Numbered from the stretch's first letter, positions 1 through 9,141 are shown. The stretch: DNA of 64,000 nt from Alphaproteobacteria bacterium PA2 (GCA_002256425.1 NKIZ01000001.1:806001-870000), one strand, 5' to 3'. The notes: generated from the sequence alone by a model not told the origin. Translations and numbers: made by a program.

Positions 1-572
1 CGGGCACCCACGATGTCGCCCTGGGAATTCAGGTTCTTGAAGCCCTGCTCATGCCCGGCGTGACGCCGCTGCCGCGCTTTGACAAGGCCACCGACGATCC
101 CGTTCCGCAATCAGCATGGCCCCGCCTGACCGGGCCCGTGGACGTCCTGCTGTTTGAAGGATGGTGTATCGGTGCGCGTCCCCAGCCTGACGCGGACCTT
201 GCGATCCCGATCAATGCCCTCGAGCGGGACGAAGACCCCGATGGCCGCTGGCGCACCTATGTGAATGAGCAGCTTAAAGAAGCGTACGCCGACCTGTTCT
301 CGAAACTGGATCTCCTGGTCTTTCTGCGGGCCCCCGATTTTGGCGTGGTGGCCGGGTGGCGTCTGGAGCAGGAGGAAAAGCTCCGCGCCCGCCGGCTGGA
401 AGCGGGCGCTGCTACTGACGGCCTGATGGATGAAGCCGGCGTCCGCCGGTTCGTCGCCCACTATGAACGGGTGACCCGCGCCCTGCTGAAGGAGGCGCCG
501 GATCGGGCCGATGTCCTGGTCAGGCTCGCCGCCGACAGGTCCGTGAGCGAGGTCCGCTTCAGACCAGGCTAG
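1..572 (+). CDS. D-glycerate 3-kinase, C-terminal part (cut by window edge)
   Basis: An open frame enters from the left edge and ends at TAG 570-572, leaving about 190 codons of a family usually near 300 residues. Visible features match plant-type (GLYK) D-glycerate 3-kinases, which make 3-phosphoglycerate from D-glycerate and ATP in the cytoplasm: a GTHDV segment near the edge, an acidic strand ending in FEGWCIG, a WRTYVNEQL segment and LLVFLRAPDF followed by a WRLEQE helix. The P-loop would lie outside the window. The first ATG in view (51) is internal, because homology begins before it. It converges with the next gene and the two stop codons overlap. A related P-loop kinase such as a pantothenate or uridine kinase paralogue is less likely. 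Confidence 0.8.
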   Translation, partial: GTHDVALGIQVLEALLMPGVTPLPRFDKATDDPVPQSAWPRLTGPVDVLLFEGWCIGARPQPDADLAIPINALERDEDPDGRWRTYVNEQLKEAYADLFSKLDLLVFLRAPDFGVVAGWRLEQEEKLRARRLEAGAATDGLMDEAGVRRFVAHYERVTRALLKEAPDRADVLVRLAADRSVSEVRFRPG

Positions 573-844
573 TCAATCTGGGAGTAGAGGCCCCGCGCCT
601 CCTCCGGAGGGCCCCGTCGGTCCCCAACGCCTTCGACACGAATGGCCACGATCCTTCCGCCGTTGGCGAAGACCAGACTGTCCCCCGGCTTGACCGGTCG
701 GGCGCACTTGTCGATCCGGCTTTCCTGGCCTGAACGGGTCAGTCTGACCTTGCCTTCATCGAGGAATTTGGCGGCCAGGGATCGCGTCTTGAAGAACCGC
801 GCACGCCACAACCAGACATCGGCCCTGACCGACGCCTCCGTCAT
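569..844 (-). CDS. S4-domain RNA-binding protein (Hsp15/HslR-like)
   Basis: A 91-residue protein made almost entirely of one S4 RNA-binding fold (about residues 7-70): VWLWRARFFKTRSLAAKF, a G-VRLT strand and PGDSLVF. Hsp15-type proteins bind stalled 50S subunits carrying peptidyl-tRNA. The size suits the short alphaproteobacterial form, which lacks the longer basic tail of E. coli HslR. The ATG overlaps the stop of the upstream helicase gene by 4 nt (ATGA, 841-844), so the two are probably translationally coupled and share a role in RNA metabolism. The family is clear; the ribosome-rescue role is inferred. Confidence 0.85.
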   Translation of the reverse strand: MTEASVRADVWLWRARFFKTRSLAAKFLDEGKVRLTRSGQESRIDKCARPVKPGDSLVFANGGRIVAIRVEGVGDRRGPPEEARGLYSQID

Positions 845-3378
845 GCCTTGACCGCCTTGGTCCTGCGCCGGCGTCGGGGACGGCGGGCGGCAGGCGGGGT
901 TTCCCGCAGGGCTTCCAGGGCGGCGAATGGAGAGGCGGGCCGGACCGCTGCAGGCTCAATGGCCTTTGACGCTGTGCGACGTCGCCAGGCGGTCGGTTCG
1001 CCGGGCTTTGGCCTTGCTGTGGGCGCGAAATTGAGGCCGCGCAGGACCTCGCGCATTTCGCCCTCGCTCCATCCCAGTTGGGTGATGATTTCAGGCCCGA
1101 CGACTGAGCCCTGACCCTGTCTCGGGGCGGCCCGGATCAGGTCGTCCAGACGGTCCAGATCAGCCACCGGAACCGCCAGGCGGCCCACTGACCTGAGGCC
1201 GGAGGCCGACAGCACCTTGGGCTCTGCGCCGCCCGGGGGAAGGGGGGTCAACCGGTCTGCAGGCGGTCGCCAGCTGCGGTCCACAAAGCCCTGGGCCAGA
1301 TGCCTGGCTTCGGGCTTCAGAATGCCGGGAAGGCAGATAGAGAACGCGGTCAGCCTAACCCCGAGGCCTTTCAGGGCCCGCCGTTCGATCGGGCTTAAGG
1401 CCTTGGCCTCGGCCTGGACGCTGGATCTGTCCATGACTCCGCCGGCCTCGATCAGCCGATAGGCCAGACCCCGCGCCATGCCCTTGATCTGACCTGAGGA
1501 CAGGGCGTTCTCAAGCTTGCGCAGGGGGGCCAGCCGGCGGCCGGCCTCAGCAGCAAGGTAGGCTTCCATTCGTCGCTGGGCCCGCTCGCGAGGGGCAGGA
1601 TGCCCCAGGTCTCCAAGCAGGCGCACCCTTGGCGCAAACGGCGACCCGCCGGCAATGACGCCGGCAATCTCGCCCCGCCACAGGATCGCCCCGTCCCGTC
1701 CCAGCTTGAAGGCGGAATCAGGGTCTGCCGCCAGCTGTCCCAGGCGCTTGTTGATCTCGGGGCCAACGGCGGCGACAGCAGCGGCCCGCAGCGCCTTTTC
1801 GGCCAGCAGGGTTTCGCCATGCTCTGCTTCGAACTGCACACCCTTCAGGCGGCCGACAAACTGCCCTTCGACGGTGACGGCGCCGTCGGTTCCGACCCCT
1901 GCCAGGATCTCCTCGCGGACCCGCAGTCCATGCATGAGGGCGCTGGTCCTGCGGTCGACGAACCGCGCCATCAGCTTCTCGTGCAGGGTGTCGGAGAGCT
2001 TGTCCTCCACCACCCGGGTCTGGCCCTGCCAGCCGGCGGCGTCGGCCAGCCAGTCTGGCCGGTTGGCCACATAGGCCAGGGTGCGGACACTGGCCAGGCG
2101 GGCCGACAGTGTGTCGATCTCGCCGTCGGTCCGGTCCAGATGCTTCAGCTGATCTGACATCCAGTTGGCCGGAATGCGACGCCCATGGCTGGACAGCCAG
2201 AAGAAGAATTCCTTGGCCAGTCTCTGGTGCTCTTCCGCGCTGGTCTTGCGGAAGTCGGGCATCTGGCAGACGTCCCAAAGCCGGGCCAGGGCGGTCCGGT
2301 CCCGACAGCGCTCGATCACATCGGCTTCGCCCGCCATTCGCTTGAGGGTGATCTCGTCCAGGGCTTCGGCAGACAGGGTCAGTCCCTCCCTGTGCGGCCC
2401 CCTGGCGAGGGACTTCATGAGGTTTGGCAGAGAGGTGAAGTCCAGTTCGGCATTGCGCCATTCAGCTGCGACGACCGGCTCGAACTGATGCTCCTGGACG
2501 GCCTCGACCAGGTCGACGTCCATCTCTTCGCATTCGCCCGTGACGCCGAAGGTTCCGTCAGTACGGTATCGCCCGGCCCGGCCGGCGATCTGGCCGACCT
2601 CCTGCGGGAACAGGAACCGTGTCCGACGGCCGTCGAACTTTCTCAGGCCGGCAAAGGCCACATGGTCGACGTCCATGTTCAGGCCCATGCCGATGGCGTC
2701 GGTGGCGACCAGAAAGTCCACTTCCCCGGACTGGTAGAGGGCGACCTGGGCATTGCGGGTGCGAGGGCTGAGCGAGCCCATGACCACGGCGGCCCCACCC
2801 CTCTGACGGCGGATCAGTTCGGCTATGGCGTAGACCTGGTCCGCCGAGAAGGCGACGATGGCGCTGCGGCGCGGCAGGCGGGTCAGCTTCTTGGATCCTG
2901 CATAGGTCAGGGCGGAAAAGCGCTCGCGGGTCTGGATTTCGGCCTTGGGCAGCAGGCGCCGGATCAGGGGCGCCATGGTCCCGGCGCCCATCAGCATGGT
3001 CTCGTACTTGCCCCTGGCGTGGAGCAGGCGGTGGGTGAAGACATGGCCCCGCTCGGGGTCCGCGCAGAGCTGGATCTCGTCTACCGCCAGGAATTCAACC
3101 TCGCGGCTGAGCGGCATGGCCTCGACCGTGCAGATGAAATAGACGGCCCGGGGCGGGACGATCTTTTCCTCGCCAGTGATCAGGGCCACCCGGCTGGCGC
3201 CCCGCGCCTTGACCACCCGGTCATAGATTTCCCGGGCCAGCAGCCGCAGGGGCAGGCCGATCATGCCGGAGGCGTGGCCCAGCATCCGCTCAACGGCCAG
3301 ATGGGTCTTGCCGGTATTGGTCGGGCCCAGGACCGCCACAAGACGGGCCGGCGCCGCGCCGGTGGGGCGGTGGCTCAT
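841..3378 (-). CDS. SUV3-like DEAD/DEAH-box RNA helicase
   Basis: An 845-residue superfamily 2 helicase. Walker A GPTNTGKT lies at residues 18-25, motif II reads DEIQ (typical of SUV3 rather than DEAD), and motif VI reads QIAGRAGR. SUV3 proteins unwind RNA and RNA/DNA with a 3' overhang; in mitochondria they work with PNPase or an exonuclease in RNA decay, and bacterial versions are common in alphaproteobacteria. The N-terminal ~300 residues are the RecA-like pair, followed by helical SUV3 C-terminal domains and a very basic tail of consecutive Arg residues that probably binds nucleic acid. It is the first gene of a two-gene operon with the S4 protein. Confidence 0.88.
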   Translation of the reverse strand: MSHRPTGAAPARLVAVLGPTNTGKTHLAVERMLGHASGMIGLPLRLLAREIYDRVVKARGASRVALITGEEKIVPPRAVYFICTVEAMPLSREVEFLAVDEIQLCADPERGHVFTHRLLHARGKYETMLMGAGTMAPLIRRLLPKAEIQTRERFSALTYAGSKKLTRLPRRSAIVAFSADQVYAIAELIRRQRGGAAVVMGSLSPRTRNAQVALYQSGEVDFLVATDAIGMGLNMDVDHVAFAGLRKFDGRRTRFLFPQEVGQIAGRAGRYRTDGTFGVTGECEEMDVDLVEAVQEHQFEPVVAAEWRNAELDFTSLPNLMKSLARGPHREGLTLSAEALDEITLKRMAGEADVIERCRDRTALARLWDVCQMPDFRKTSAEEHQRLAKEFFFWLSSHGRRIPANWMSDQLKHLDRTDGEIDTLSARLASVRTLAYVANRPDWLADAAGWQGQTRVVEDKLSDTLHEKLMARFVDRRTSALMHGLRVREEILAGVGTDGAVTVEGQFVGRLKGVQFEAEHGETLLAEKALRAAAVAAVGPEINKRLGQLAADPDSAFKLGRDGAILWRGEIAGVIAGGSPFAPRVRLLGDLGHPAPRERAQRRMEAYLAAEAGRRLAPLRKLENALSSGQIKGMARGLAYRLIEAGGVMDRSSVQAEAKALSPIERRALKGLGVRLTAFSICLPGILKPEARHLAQGFVDRSWRPPADRLTPLPPGGAEPKVLSASGLRSVGRLAVPVADLDRLDDLIRAAPRQGQGSVVGPEIITQLGWSEGEMREVLRGLNFAPTARPKPGEPTAWRRRTASKAIEPAAVRPASPFAALEALRETPPAARRPRRRRRTKAVKA

Positions 3379-3448
3379 GGTCCGAAGTTGGGACGGGAAT
3401 CACCGGCGGGCAAGCTCTGCGCCGCCGATAGCCCCTTTTATTTCCTGA

Positions 3449-5278
3449 TCAGCGACGTTTTGCGGCGGCGATATAGTCGTCGATGACATTGTCCAGCACG
3501 GTCAGGGGAACGCCGCCGGCCAGCAGACCAGCATCGTGGAACCTGCGGATGTCGAACCTGCCGCCCAGGGCCTTCTTCGCCCGCTCACGGCCGCGGAGCC
3601 AGGTGATCTTGCCGACCATGTAGCTGGAGGCCTGGCCTGGCCAGACAGAGTAGCGCTCGATCTCGGTGATGGCCGCCGGCTCGGGGTCGCCAATATGGTC
3701 GACATAGTACTTCAGCGCCTGCTCGCGGCTCCAGCGCTTGGCGTGCATGCCGCTGTCCACCACCAACCGCACGGCCCGGAAGATGGCGTCGTGCAGCATG
3801 CCGATATGACCCACCGGGTCCTTGTCATACATGCCCATCTCGACCGCCAGGGCCTCGGCATAGAGGGCCCAGCCCTCGCTGTAACCGGAAAAGCCCTGGA
3901 TCTTGCGGATCAGGGGCAGGGCCTCGGCCTCGTTCTTCAGGGCCAGCTGCAGGTGATGGCCAGGAATGCCTTCGTGATAGGTCAGGGTGGGCAGGCCCCA
4001 TTTGGGGTTTTCAGCCGTATCCCGAAGGTTGATCCAGTAAATGCCGGGGCGGCTGCCATCCAGGGGCGGGGCGTCGTAATAGCCGCCGGGGGCGCCGGCC
4101 TCGATGGATTGAGGCACCCGGCGGATTTCCATGGGCGCCTTGGGCAGTTGGCCGAAATAGGCGGGAAGCTTTGCGGTGACGATCTTGTTCAGACTGTTCA
4201 GGTGGGTCAGCAACTCGGCCTTGCCCGCCTCGGTGTTGGGATAAAGCATTTTCGGGTCGGTCCCGAGAACGCGATAGCGTTCGCCCACCGTGCCCTTGGT
4301 GTAGCCGATCTTCTTCATCAGGACGTCGGCTTCGGCGCTCAGGCTGGCCACCAGATCGAGGCCCAGCTTGTGGACCTCGTCCGGACTGATCTTCGCCGTG
4401 GTGTACTGCTTGAGGGAGGTCTCGTAATAGGCCTCGCCGTCCGGCAGGCGCCAACAGCCGGCGTCGTGAACCGCCTTTGACCTCTGGGCGGTCAGAAGCT
4501 CCACCTGACGCTGCAGGGCCGGCTGAACCCGGTCGGCGTAAAGGCCCAGGGCCTGCTTGGCCCAATCGCCGGAAATGGATTTCTCCTTTGTCCGCCGGAC
4601 CAGGCTGTTGACCAGGGTGGTTTCAGACGGAGCGGTTCCCAGCATGGCCCGGTACTGGACCAGGGCCTTGTCGATCGCGAAATCGGGCGCAATCACCCCC
4701 AGGCCAGCATCGTGTCGAACGACTTCGGCTTCCTGATCCAGCAGGACGGCGAAACCTTCCATCCGCGACAGATAGGCGTCCGCATCGGCCTTGGTCTCTA
4801 TGGAATGCTGGTTGTCCATGAAGTCGGGAACCGACTGATAGGCCCCGGTCAGCTGGGTCAGGATATAGGGCGCGCCCGATCCGCCGCCGCCATAGTTGAA
4901 GCGGCGATTGCCCTCGTCATCGACCTCAAGGGTGAAGGCGACCGTGTCATAGGTGATGGCGTCAACGCCCGAGATCTTGGCGCGATCAATAGTGCGCAGC
5001 TGGGCGAGCCTGCGGGCCGTCTTCTTCTTTCCCTCAGAAATGGCGGTCAGGGACAGGTCGCCCAGTTCGGACTTGGTCCAGGCCAGGGTTCCCTTGTCGA
5101 GGCCAAGGCTCGAGGTCAGGGTCGGCGCATCCCGCAGGGTGCTGTCCATGAAGTCGTCGAACAGGGCGTACATTTTCGCCGCTTCACCGGTCGGGGTCGC
5201 CGCCTCGGCGATCCTGGGCAAGGCGGTCATGGCGCCAAGGGCGGCGGCGGAAAGAAGAAGGTCGCGGCGGCTGTGCAT
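3449..5278 (-). CDS. DUF885 family exported hydrolase
   Basis: A 609-residue DUF885 protein. The reading frame runs further upstream, but I place the start at ATG 5276-5278 because it gives a clean export signal (MHSRRDLLLSAAALG..., a twin-arginine-like n-region and hydrophobic core, cleavage near AEA) and avoids overlap with the upstream gene. The family signature HEGIPGHH is present, followed by GYSEGWALYAE; these resemble zinc-peptidase HExxH motifs and the family is thought to be metallohydrolases of the bacterial envelope. A lipoprotein cysteine is absent, so the protein is probably soluble in the periplasm. The substrate is unknown. It is the last gene in a run on the minus strand, 95 nt after the ABC permease, and may be co-transcribed. 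Confidence 0.8.
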   Translation of the reverse strand: MHSRRDLLLSAAALGAMTALPRIAEAATPTGEAAKMYALFDDFMDSTLRDAPTLTSSLGLDKGTLAWTKSELGDLSLTAISEGKKKTARRLAQLRTIDRAKISGVDAITYDTVAFTLEVDDEGNRRFNYGGGGSGAPYILTQLTGAYQSVPDFMDNQHSIETKADADAYLSRMEGFAVLLDQEAEVVRHDAGLGVIAPDFAIDKALVQYRAMLGTAPSETTLVNSLVRRTKEKSISGDWAKQALGLYADRVQPALQRQVELLTAQRSKAVHDAGCWRLPDGEAYYETSLKQYTTAKISPDEVHKLGLDLVASLSAEADVLMKKIGYTKGTVGERYRVLGTDPKMLYPNTEAGKAELLTHLNSLNKIVTAKLPAYFGQLPKAPMEIRRVPQSIEAGAPGGYYDAPPLDGSRPGIYWINLRDTAENPKWGLPTLTYHEGIPGHHLQLALKNEAEALPLIRKIQGFSGYSEGWALYAEALAVEMGMYDKDPVGHIGMLHDAIFRAVRLVVDSGMHAKRWSREQALKYYVDHIGDPEPAAITEIERYSVWPGQASSYMVGKITWLRGRERAKKALGGRFDIRRFHDAGLLAGGVPLTVLDNVIDDYIAAAKRR

Positions 5279-5373
5279 CTGGTGGACTCTGTGAGGTCGA
5301 GGTTCAGCCGCAGACAATGCACCGCCAGGCGGACCAGTGACACCCCGCCCCACGTGAAATCGCTGTAATCTGG

Positions 5374-6507
5374 CTAGTCCAGGGTCCGCCGATATCGCGC
5401 CATGGCCAGGGCGGTCACAACACACAGGAAGGCGCCGAGGGCCGCAAGTTCACGCCACATGTCGCCCAGGTTCTGGCCTTTGAGCAGGGCGCCACGGACA
5501 ATCCTCAGGAAATGGGTGACCGGAATGACCTCTCCTATGGCCTGGGCCCAGACCGGCATGCCGCGAAAAGGGAACATGAAGCCCGACAGCAGGATGGACG
5601 GCAGTATGTAGAAAAAGCTCATCTGCATGGCCTGCAGCTGGGACTGAGCCGCTGTCGAAATCAGGAACCCCAGGGCGAGGGACCCGATGATGAACAGGCT
5701 TGTTCCGGCGATCAGGCCGCCCCAACCGCCCATCATGGGAACATGGAACAGGACCTTGGCCAGGGTCAGTATGACCAGGGTCTGGATCACCCCCACCAGG
5801 ACATATGGGGCCAGTTTTCCGATCATCACCTCGATCGGTTCCAGGGGCGTCGCCAGCAGGCTTTCCATGGTGCCCCGCTCGGTCTCCCGGGTCATGGATA
5901 GGGCGGTCATCATCACCAGGGTCATGGACAGGATCACCCCCAGCAGGCCGGGCACGATATTGTAGGCGGTGACGGCTTCGGGATTGTAGCGCCGGTGAAC
6001 CACCACTTCGAAGGGACCAGCCTTGCCCATCCTGCCCTGCAGGGCGCCCTTCAGATCGTGGGACAGGGCTTCGGTGGGCAGCGCCGAGAGGGCGGCGACT
6101 GCGCTTCCGGTTGCGGAGGGATCGGCGGCGTCGGCCTCCACCAGGATCTGAGCCCTGTCGCCGCGGACCACCCGGCGTGAGAAGTCGGCCGGAATGGTGA
6201 TGGCGAACTGCACCTCGCCCCTCTGCAGCATGCCGTCCAGTTCCCCCGGGGTCCGGGCCTGGGCGGTAAGGCGGAAGAAGGCGCTGTTCTGGAGGGCCGA
6301 GAGGATGGACCGGGCGAAGGTCGAGTCCTCCTGGATCAGCACCGCCGTCGGAAGGTGTCGGGGCTCGGCGTTGATCGCATAGCCAAACAGCAGGAGCTGG
6401 ACCACGGGCAGCATCAGGATCATGGCATAGGTCACCCGGTCCCGGGTGAGTTGCTTGAACTCCTTGATCAGGACCGCCAGGACCCGGGTGAGGGAAAAGC
6501 CGCTCAT
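5374..6507 (-). CDS. ABC-2 type transporter permease (YbhS/YbhR-like)
   Basis: A 377-residue permease. One membrane helix near residues 25-45 is followed by a periplasmic domain of about 130 residues and then five hydrophobic segments (about 180-375), the usual ABC-2 drug/lipid exporter layout. The ALSMTRETERGTMESLLATP segment before the transmembrane block is the conserved coupling region of this family. Its ATG overlaps the ATPase stop (ATGA, 6504-6507). E. coli ybhGFSR has two permeases while only one is present here, so it probably acts as a homodimer. It likely exports a toxic or amphipathic compound together with the HlyD protein. Confidence 0.88.
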   Translation of the reverse strand: MSGFSLTRVLAVLIKEFKQLTRDRVTYAMILMLPVVQLLLFGYAINAEPRHLPTAVLIQEDSTFARSILSALQNSAFFRLTAQARTPGELDGMLQRGEVQFAITIPADFSRRVVRGDRAQILVEADAADPSATGSAVAALSALPTEALSHDLKGALQGRMGKAGPFEVVVHRRYNPEAVTAYNIVPGLLGVILSMTLVMMTALSMTRETERGTMESLLATPLEPIEVMIGKLAPYVLVGVIQTLVILTLAKVLFHVPMMGGWGGLIAGTSLFIIGSLALGFLISTAAQSQLQAMQMSFFYILPSILLSGFMFPFRGMPVWAQAIGEVIPVTHFLRIVRGALLKGQNLGDMWRELAALGAFLCVVTALAMARYRRTLD

Positions 6508-7427
6508 TGGAAATTGTCCCGTGAGCCGTCCATCAGCTGGATGAAGATGTCCTCCAGGCTGGGCCGGACCTCCGAGATCTTCACCCCGGGCGCGGCGACT
6601 GTCGTGAGTGCGGCGGTGAGGGCTGCCCGGTCAGTCCCGGAAACATGCAGGCTGGCGCCGAAGGGGGCGGCCATTTCGACGCCGGACTGAGTGCGAAGAT
6701 GATCGGCCACCTGGTCAATATCACCACCCTCAAGGTTGAAGGTGATGAGTCCTGAACGGTCGATCAGTTCGTCCGCCGTACCCCGGGCGATCAGCTGGCC
6801 ATAGCTGATATAGGCGATCTCGTGGCATCGCTCGGCTTCGTCCATATAGTGGGTTGAGACCAGAACCGTCAGGCCTGCCCGGGCCAGGGCGTGGATCTCG
6901 TCCCAGAAGGTGCGGCGGGCCTTGGGGTCCACCCCGGCGGTGGGCTCGTCCAGCAGCAGGAGCTTCGGTTCATGCAGGGTGGCGCTGGCCAGGGCCAGCC
7001 TCTGTTTCCAGCCGCCAGAGAGGGTTCCCGCCAACTGCCGCCGCCGGGCGGTGAGGCCCAGGTTTTCGAGGGCGCGATCAACCCGGTCCTGCCGGTGGTC
7101 CAGCTCATGAACCCGGGCGGCGAACATCAGGTTTTCCTCAAGGGTCAGGTCCTCGTAGAGGGAAAACTTCTGGGTCATGTAGCCCGTCGCCCGCTTGATG
7201 GCGCCGGCTTGCCGGATGATGTCCTGGCCAAGGCAGGTTCCGGATCCTGAGTCCGGGGTCAGAAGGCCGCACAGCATGCGCAGGGTCGTGGTCTTGCCCG
7301 AGCCATTGGGACCCAGAAAGCCGCAGATCTGTCCCTGGCCCAGCTGGATGGAGACATCATCCACCACCTTGCGGCCGCCATAGCTCTTGTTCAGGCCTTG
7401 GACATCGATGACCAGGGGCTCGCTCAT
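6504..7427 (-). CDS. ABC transporter ATP-binding protein
   Basis: A 307-residue single-domain ATPase of the CcmA/YbhF class. Walker A GPNGSGKTTT lies at residues 39-48, the signature is LSGGWKQRL, Walker B LLLLDEPTAGVDP, and the switch histidine lies in VLVSTHYMDEAE. The C-terminal ~80 residues form the small extension seen in ABC-2 drug exporters. E. coli YbhF is a fusion of two ATPases; this one is a single copy, implying a homodimer. It overlaps by ATGA with the adaptor gene upstream and the permease downstream, so stoichiometric co-translation is likely. Confidence 0.92.
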   Translation of the reverse strand: MSEPLVIDVQGLNKSYGGRKVVDDVSIQLGQGQICGFLGPNGSGKTTTLRMLCGLLTPDSGSGTCLGQDIIRQAGAIKRATGYMTQKFSLYEDLTLEENLMFAARVHELDHRQDRVDRALENLGLTARRRQLAGTLSGGWKQRLALASATLHEPKLLLLDEPTAGVDPKARRTFWDEIHALARAGLTVLVSTHYMDEAERCHEIAYISYGQLIARGTADELIDRSGLITFNLEGGDIDQVADHLRTQSGVEMAAPFGASLHVSGTDRAALTAALTTVAAPGVKISEVRPSLEDIFIQLMDGSRDNFQ

Positions 7428-8395
7428 CGGGCGGCGACCAGGGGCGTGACATCCACGGGCTGGCCGGGGTTCAGTCGCACCGAGGGGCGGGCTTCAACCA
7501 GATAGACCAGCCGGTCACGGGTCTCGCGGCTGTAGATCACCGGTGGGGTGAACTCGGGCCTGGGGCTGATTAAGTCGATCCTGGCCGTGAGGCCTTTTGC
7601 GCAGCCGTCGCACGAGAAGGCGACATTCTTGCCCGGTGAGTAGAGCGCAATCTGCGTCTCCGGAACAAAGAACCGGACCTTGATCCTGTCTTCCGGCAGC
7701 AGGGCCATAACCGGCTGGTTGGCGATGACCCATTCGCCCTTCTGGAAGAAGACATCTTCCACCAGGCCGGCGGCAGGGGCCGTTGGCGCAGTGTCAGAAA
7801 GACGGGCCGACGCGGCGGCGGCGCCCGCCCGGGCCTGGGTGACCCGGCTGTCGGCGGCCGTGACCTGGCCTTCCCGCGCGCCCAGGGTCAGTGCGTCCCT
7901 CTGGCGTCTCGCTGCGGTCAACTGGGCGAGCGCCGCATCGCGACTGGCCTTTGCATCGTCCAGACGCGCCGGGGCGAAGATACCTTTCGCAGCCAGGGGC
8001 CGGATACGATTGAGGACCGCGTCGGCCTCCCGCAGGCGCGCTTCAGCCGCGGCGACATTGGCGTCATAGATGGCCAGTTCCACAGGGCGCAATCCTCTCC
8101 TTGCATCCTGCGCCTGGGCGGTAGCGGCGGAGACCTCGGCCTGAGCCTGATCCCGGGCGGCGGCAGGCTGGCTGGGATCCAAGCTGAACAGCCTCTGCCC
8201 CGCCGCGACCCTTGCGCCCTTCTCCACCTGCAGGTCCGTCAGGGCGCCGGAAACGGGGGAGGCCAGGTAAAGAGCATCGCCCTCCACATAACCTGACAGC
8301 AAGGTCTGTCCCTGCTGCCTTGGCAGGAAGACGAGGGCCGCGATCAGTGCAAGGGCGACGCCCACAAGGGCAACGGGAAGGAGCCGGTGCTTCAT
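7424..8395 (-). CDS. HlyD-family periplasmic adaptor of an ABC exporter
   Basis: A 323-residue membrane-fusion protein. I use ATG 8393-8395 (MKHRLLPVALVG...): it overlaps the tetR stop by 4 nt and is followed directly by an N-terminal membrane anchor; the longer open frame has no export signal. After the anchor come a lipoyl half-domain (YVEGDALYLASPVSG...VEKGARVAAGQRLFSLD), a long Ala/Arg-rich coiled-coil hairpin (about residues 75-190), the second lipoyl half and a beta-barrel domain containing a CDGC pair. It resembles E. coli YbhG and would bridge the ABC permease to an outer-membrane channel, which is not encoded here. Confidence 0.87.
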   Translation of the reverse strand: MKHRLLPVALVGVALALIAALVFLPRQQGQTLLSGYVEGDALYLASPVSGALTDLQVEKGARVAAGQRLFSLDPSQPAAARDQAQAEVSAATAQAQDARRGLRPVELAIYDANVAAAEARLREADAVLNRIRPLAAKGIFAPARLDDAKASRDAALAQLTAARRQRDALTLGAREGQVTAADSRVTQARAGAAAASARLSDTAPTAPAAGLVEDVFFQKGEWVIANQPVMALLPEDRIKVRFFVPETQIALYSPGKNVAFSCDGCAKGLTARIDLISPRPEFTPPVIYSRETRDRLVYLVEARPSVRLNPGQPVDVTPLVAAR

Positions 8396-9027
8396 GGCTT
8401 TGGATCCGGGGTCATGCCGCGCAGCACGGTTTCGGCGTGCTGCCGGGCCAGGGCGGTGATGTCGAAGGGCTGGGCGCCGATGGGGACAAAGGTCTCGCGC
8501 CACATGACCCCCACCAGGGTCGGCGCCACCATGCCCATGGCGAACAGGCGCGGGTCACCGGGGCGGACCTCGCCCCTGGCCTGGGCCTGTTCAATGATGT
8601 CGCAGAGCAGGGTCAGGACCGGTTCAATGGTCCGCTCATGCCAGATACTGGCCAGCTCCGGAAAATTCCGGGCCTCGGCCAGGATCATTTTCACAATGCC
8701 GCCGATGGGAGAGTGCGCCGCGAGGGGCGCCGTGATTGCCGCAAACTGGCGCACCCGGTCCGCAAAGGGGGTTGGAACCTGCGCCAGGTCCCGCATGAGC
8801 TTGATGTTCGGAGCTACAGCCGTTTCGACCACGGCCCGGAAGATGTCCTGCTTGGTGGCGAAATAGAGATAGATGGCGCCCTTGGACACCCCTGCCCGGG
8901 CGGCGATGTCGTCCAGCCGGGCGGCGGCGAAGCCCTTTTCCACAAAGACCTCCAGGGCCGCCGCGACGATTTCGTCGGGCCGATCAGCCTTGCGTCGGCG
9001 GAATTTCGGAGGGCCAGGAGGCAGCAT
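8392..9027 (-). CDS. TetR-family repressor of the ABC exporter operon (CecR-like)
   Basis: A 211-residue regulator. The N-terminal HTH (ARLDDIAARAGVSKGAIYLYFATKQDIF, about residues 33-60) is typical TetR, with a variable C-terminal ligand-binding domain. Two starts are possible: GTG at 9036, which lies inside the palindromic operator, and ATG at 9027; I prefer ATG, preceded by a GTGAG element. The gene opens an operon with hlyD, ATPase and permease joined by 4-nt overlaps, the same order as E. coli cecR-ybhGF(S)R. It most likely represses this operon, and possibly the divergent DUF4153 gene, until an exported compound binds it. Confidence 0.88.
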   Translation of the reverse strand: MLPPGPPKFRRRKADRPDEIVAAALEVFVEKGFAAARLDDIAARAGVSKGAIYLYFATKQDIFRAVVETAVAPNIKLMRDLAQVPTPFADRVRQFAAITAPLAAHSPIGGIVKMILAEARNFPELASIWHERTIEPVLTLLCDIIEQAQARGEVRPGDPRLFAMGMVAPTLVGVMWRETFVPIGAQPFDITALARQHAETVLRGMTPDPKP

Positions 9028-9033
9028 GGGACT

Positions 9034-9063
9034 CACTAATAACTGACTGGTCAGTTATTAGTG
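9034..9063. promoter_or_regulatory. Perfect palindromic TetR operator
   Basis: Two 14-nt arms (cactaataactgac and its exact complement) are separated by TG, giving a perfect 30-nt inverted repeat. Its core ACTGAC-N2-GTCAGT resembles operators of many TetR proteins. It lies just upstream of the tetR ATG and between tetR and the divergent DUF4153 gene, the expected place for an autoregulatory site that could control both directions. The GTG alternative start of tetR falls inside it. Confidence 0.85.
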
Positions 9064-9141
9064 CAGACTTGGGCGGAGGTTTCAAGGCGTGATTGGCGGT
9101 AGCGAGCAACCGTGGCACCTTCAAACCAAAGGGAGGTCGCC

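Noticed and set aside
2185-3486. 433-codon open frame on the plus strand over the helicase gene
   Set aside because: Antisense shadow in high-GC DNA; no family motif, while the minus-strand helicase carries all expected motifs.
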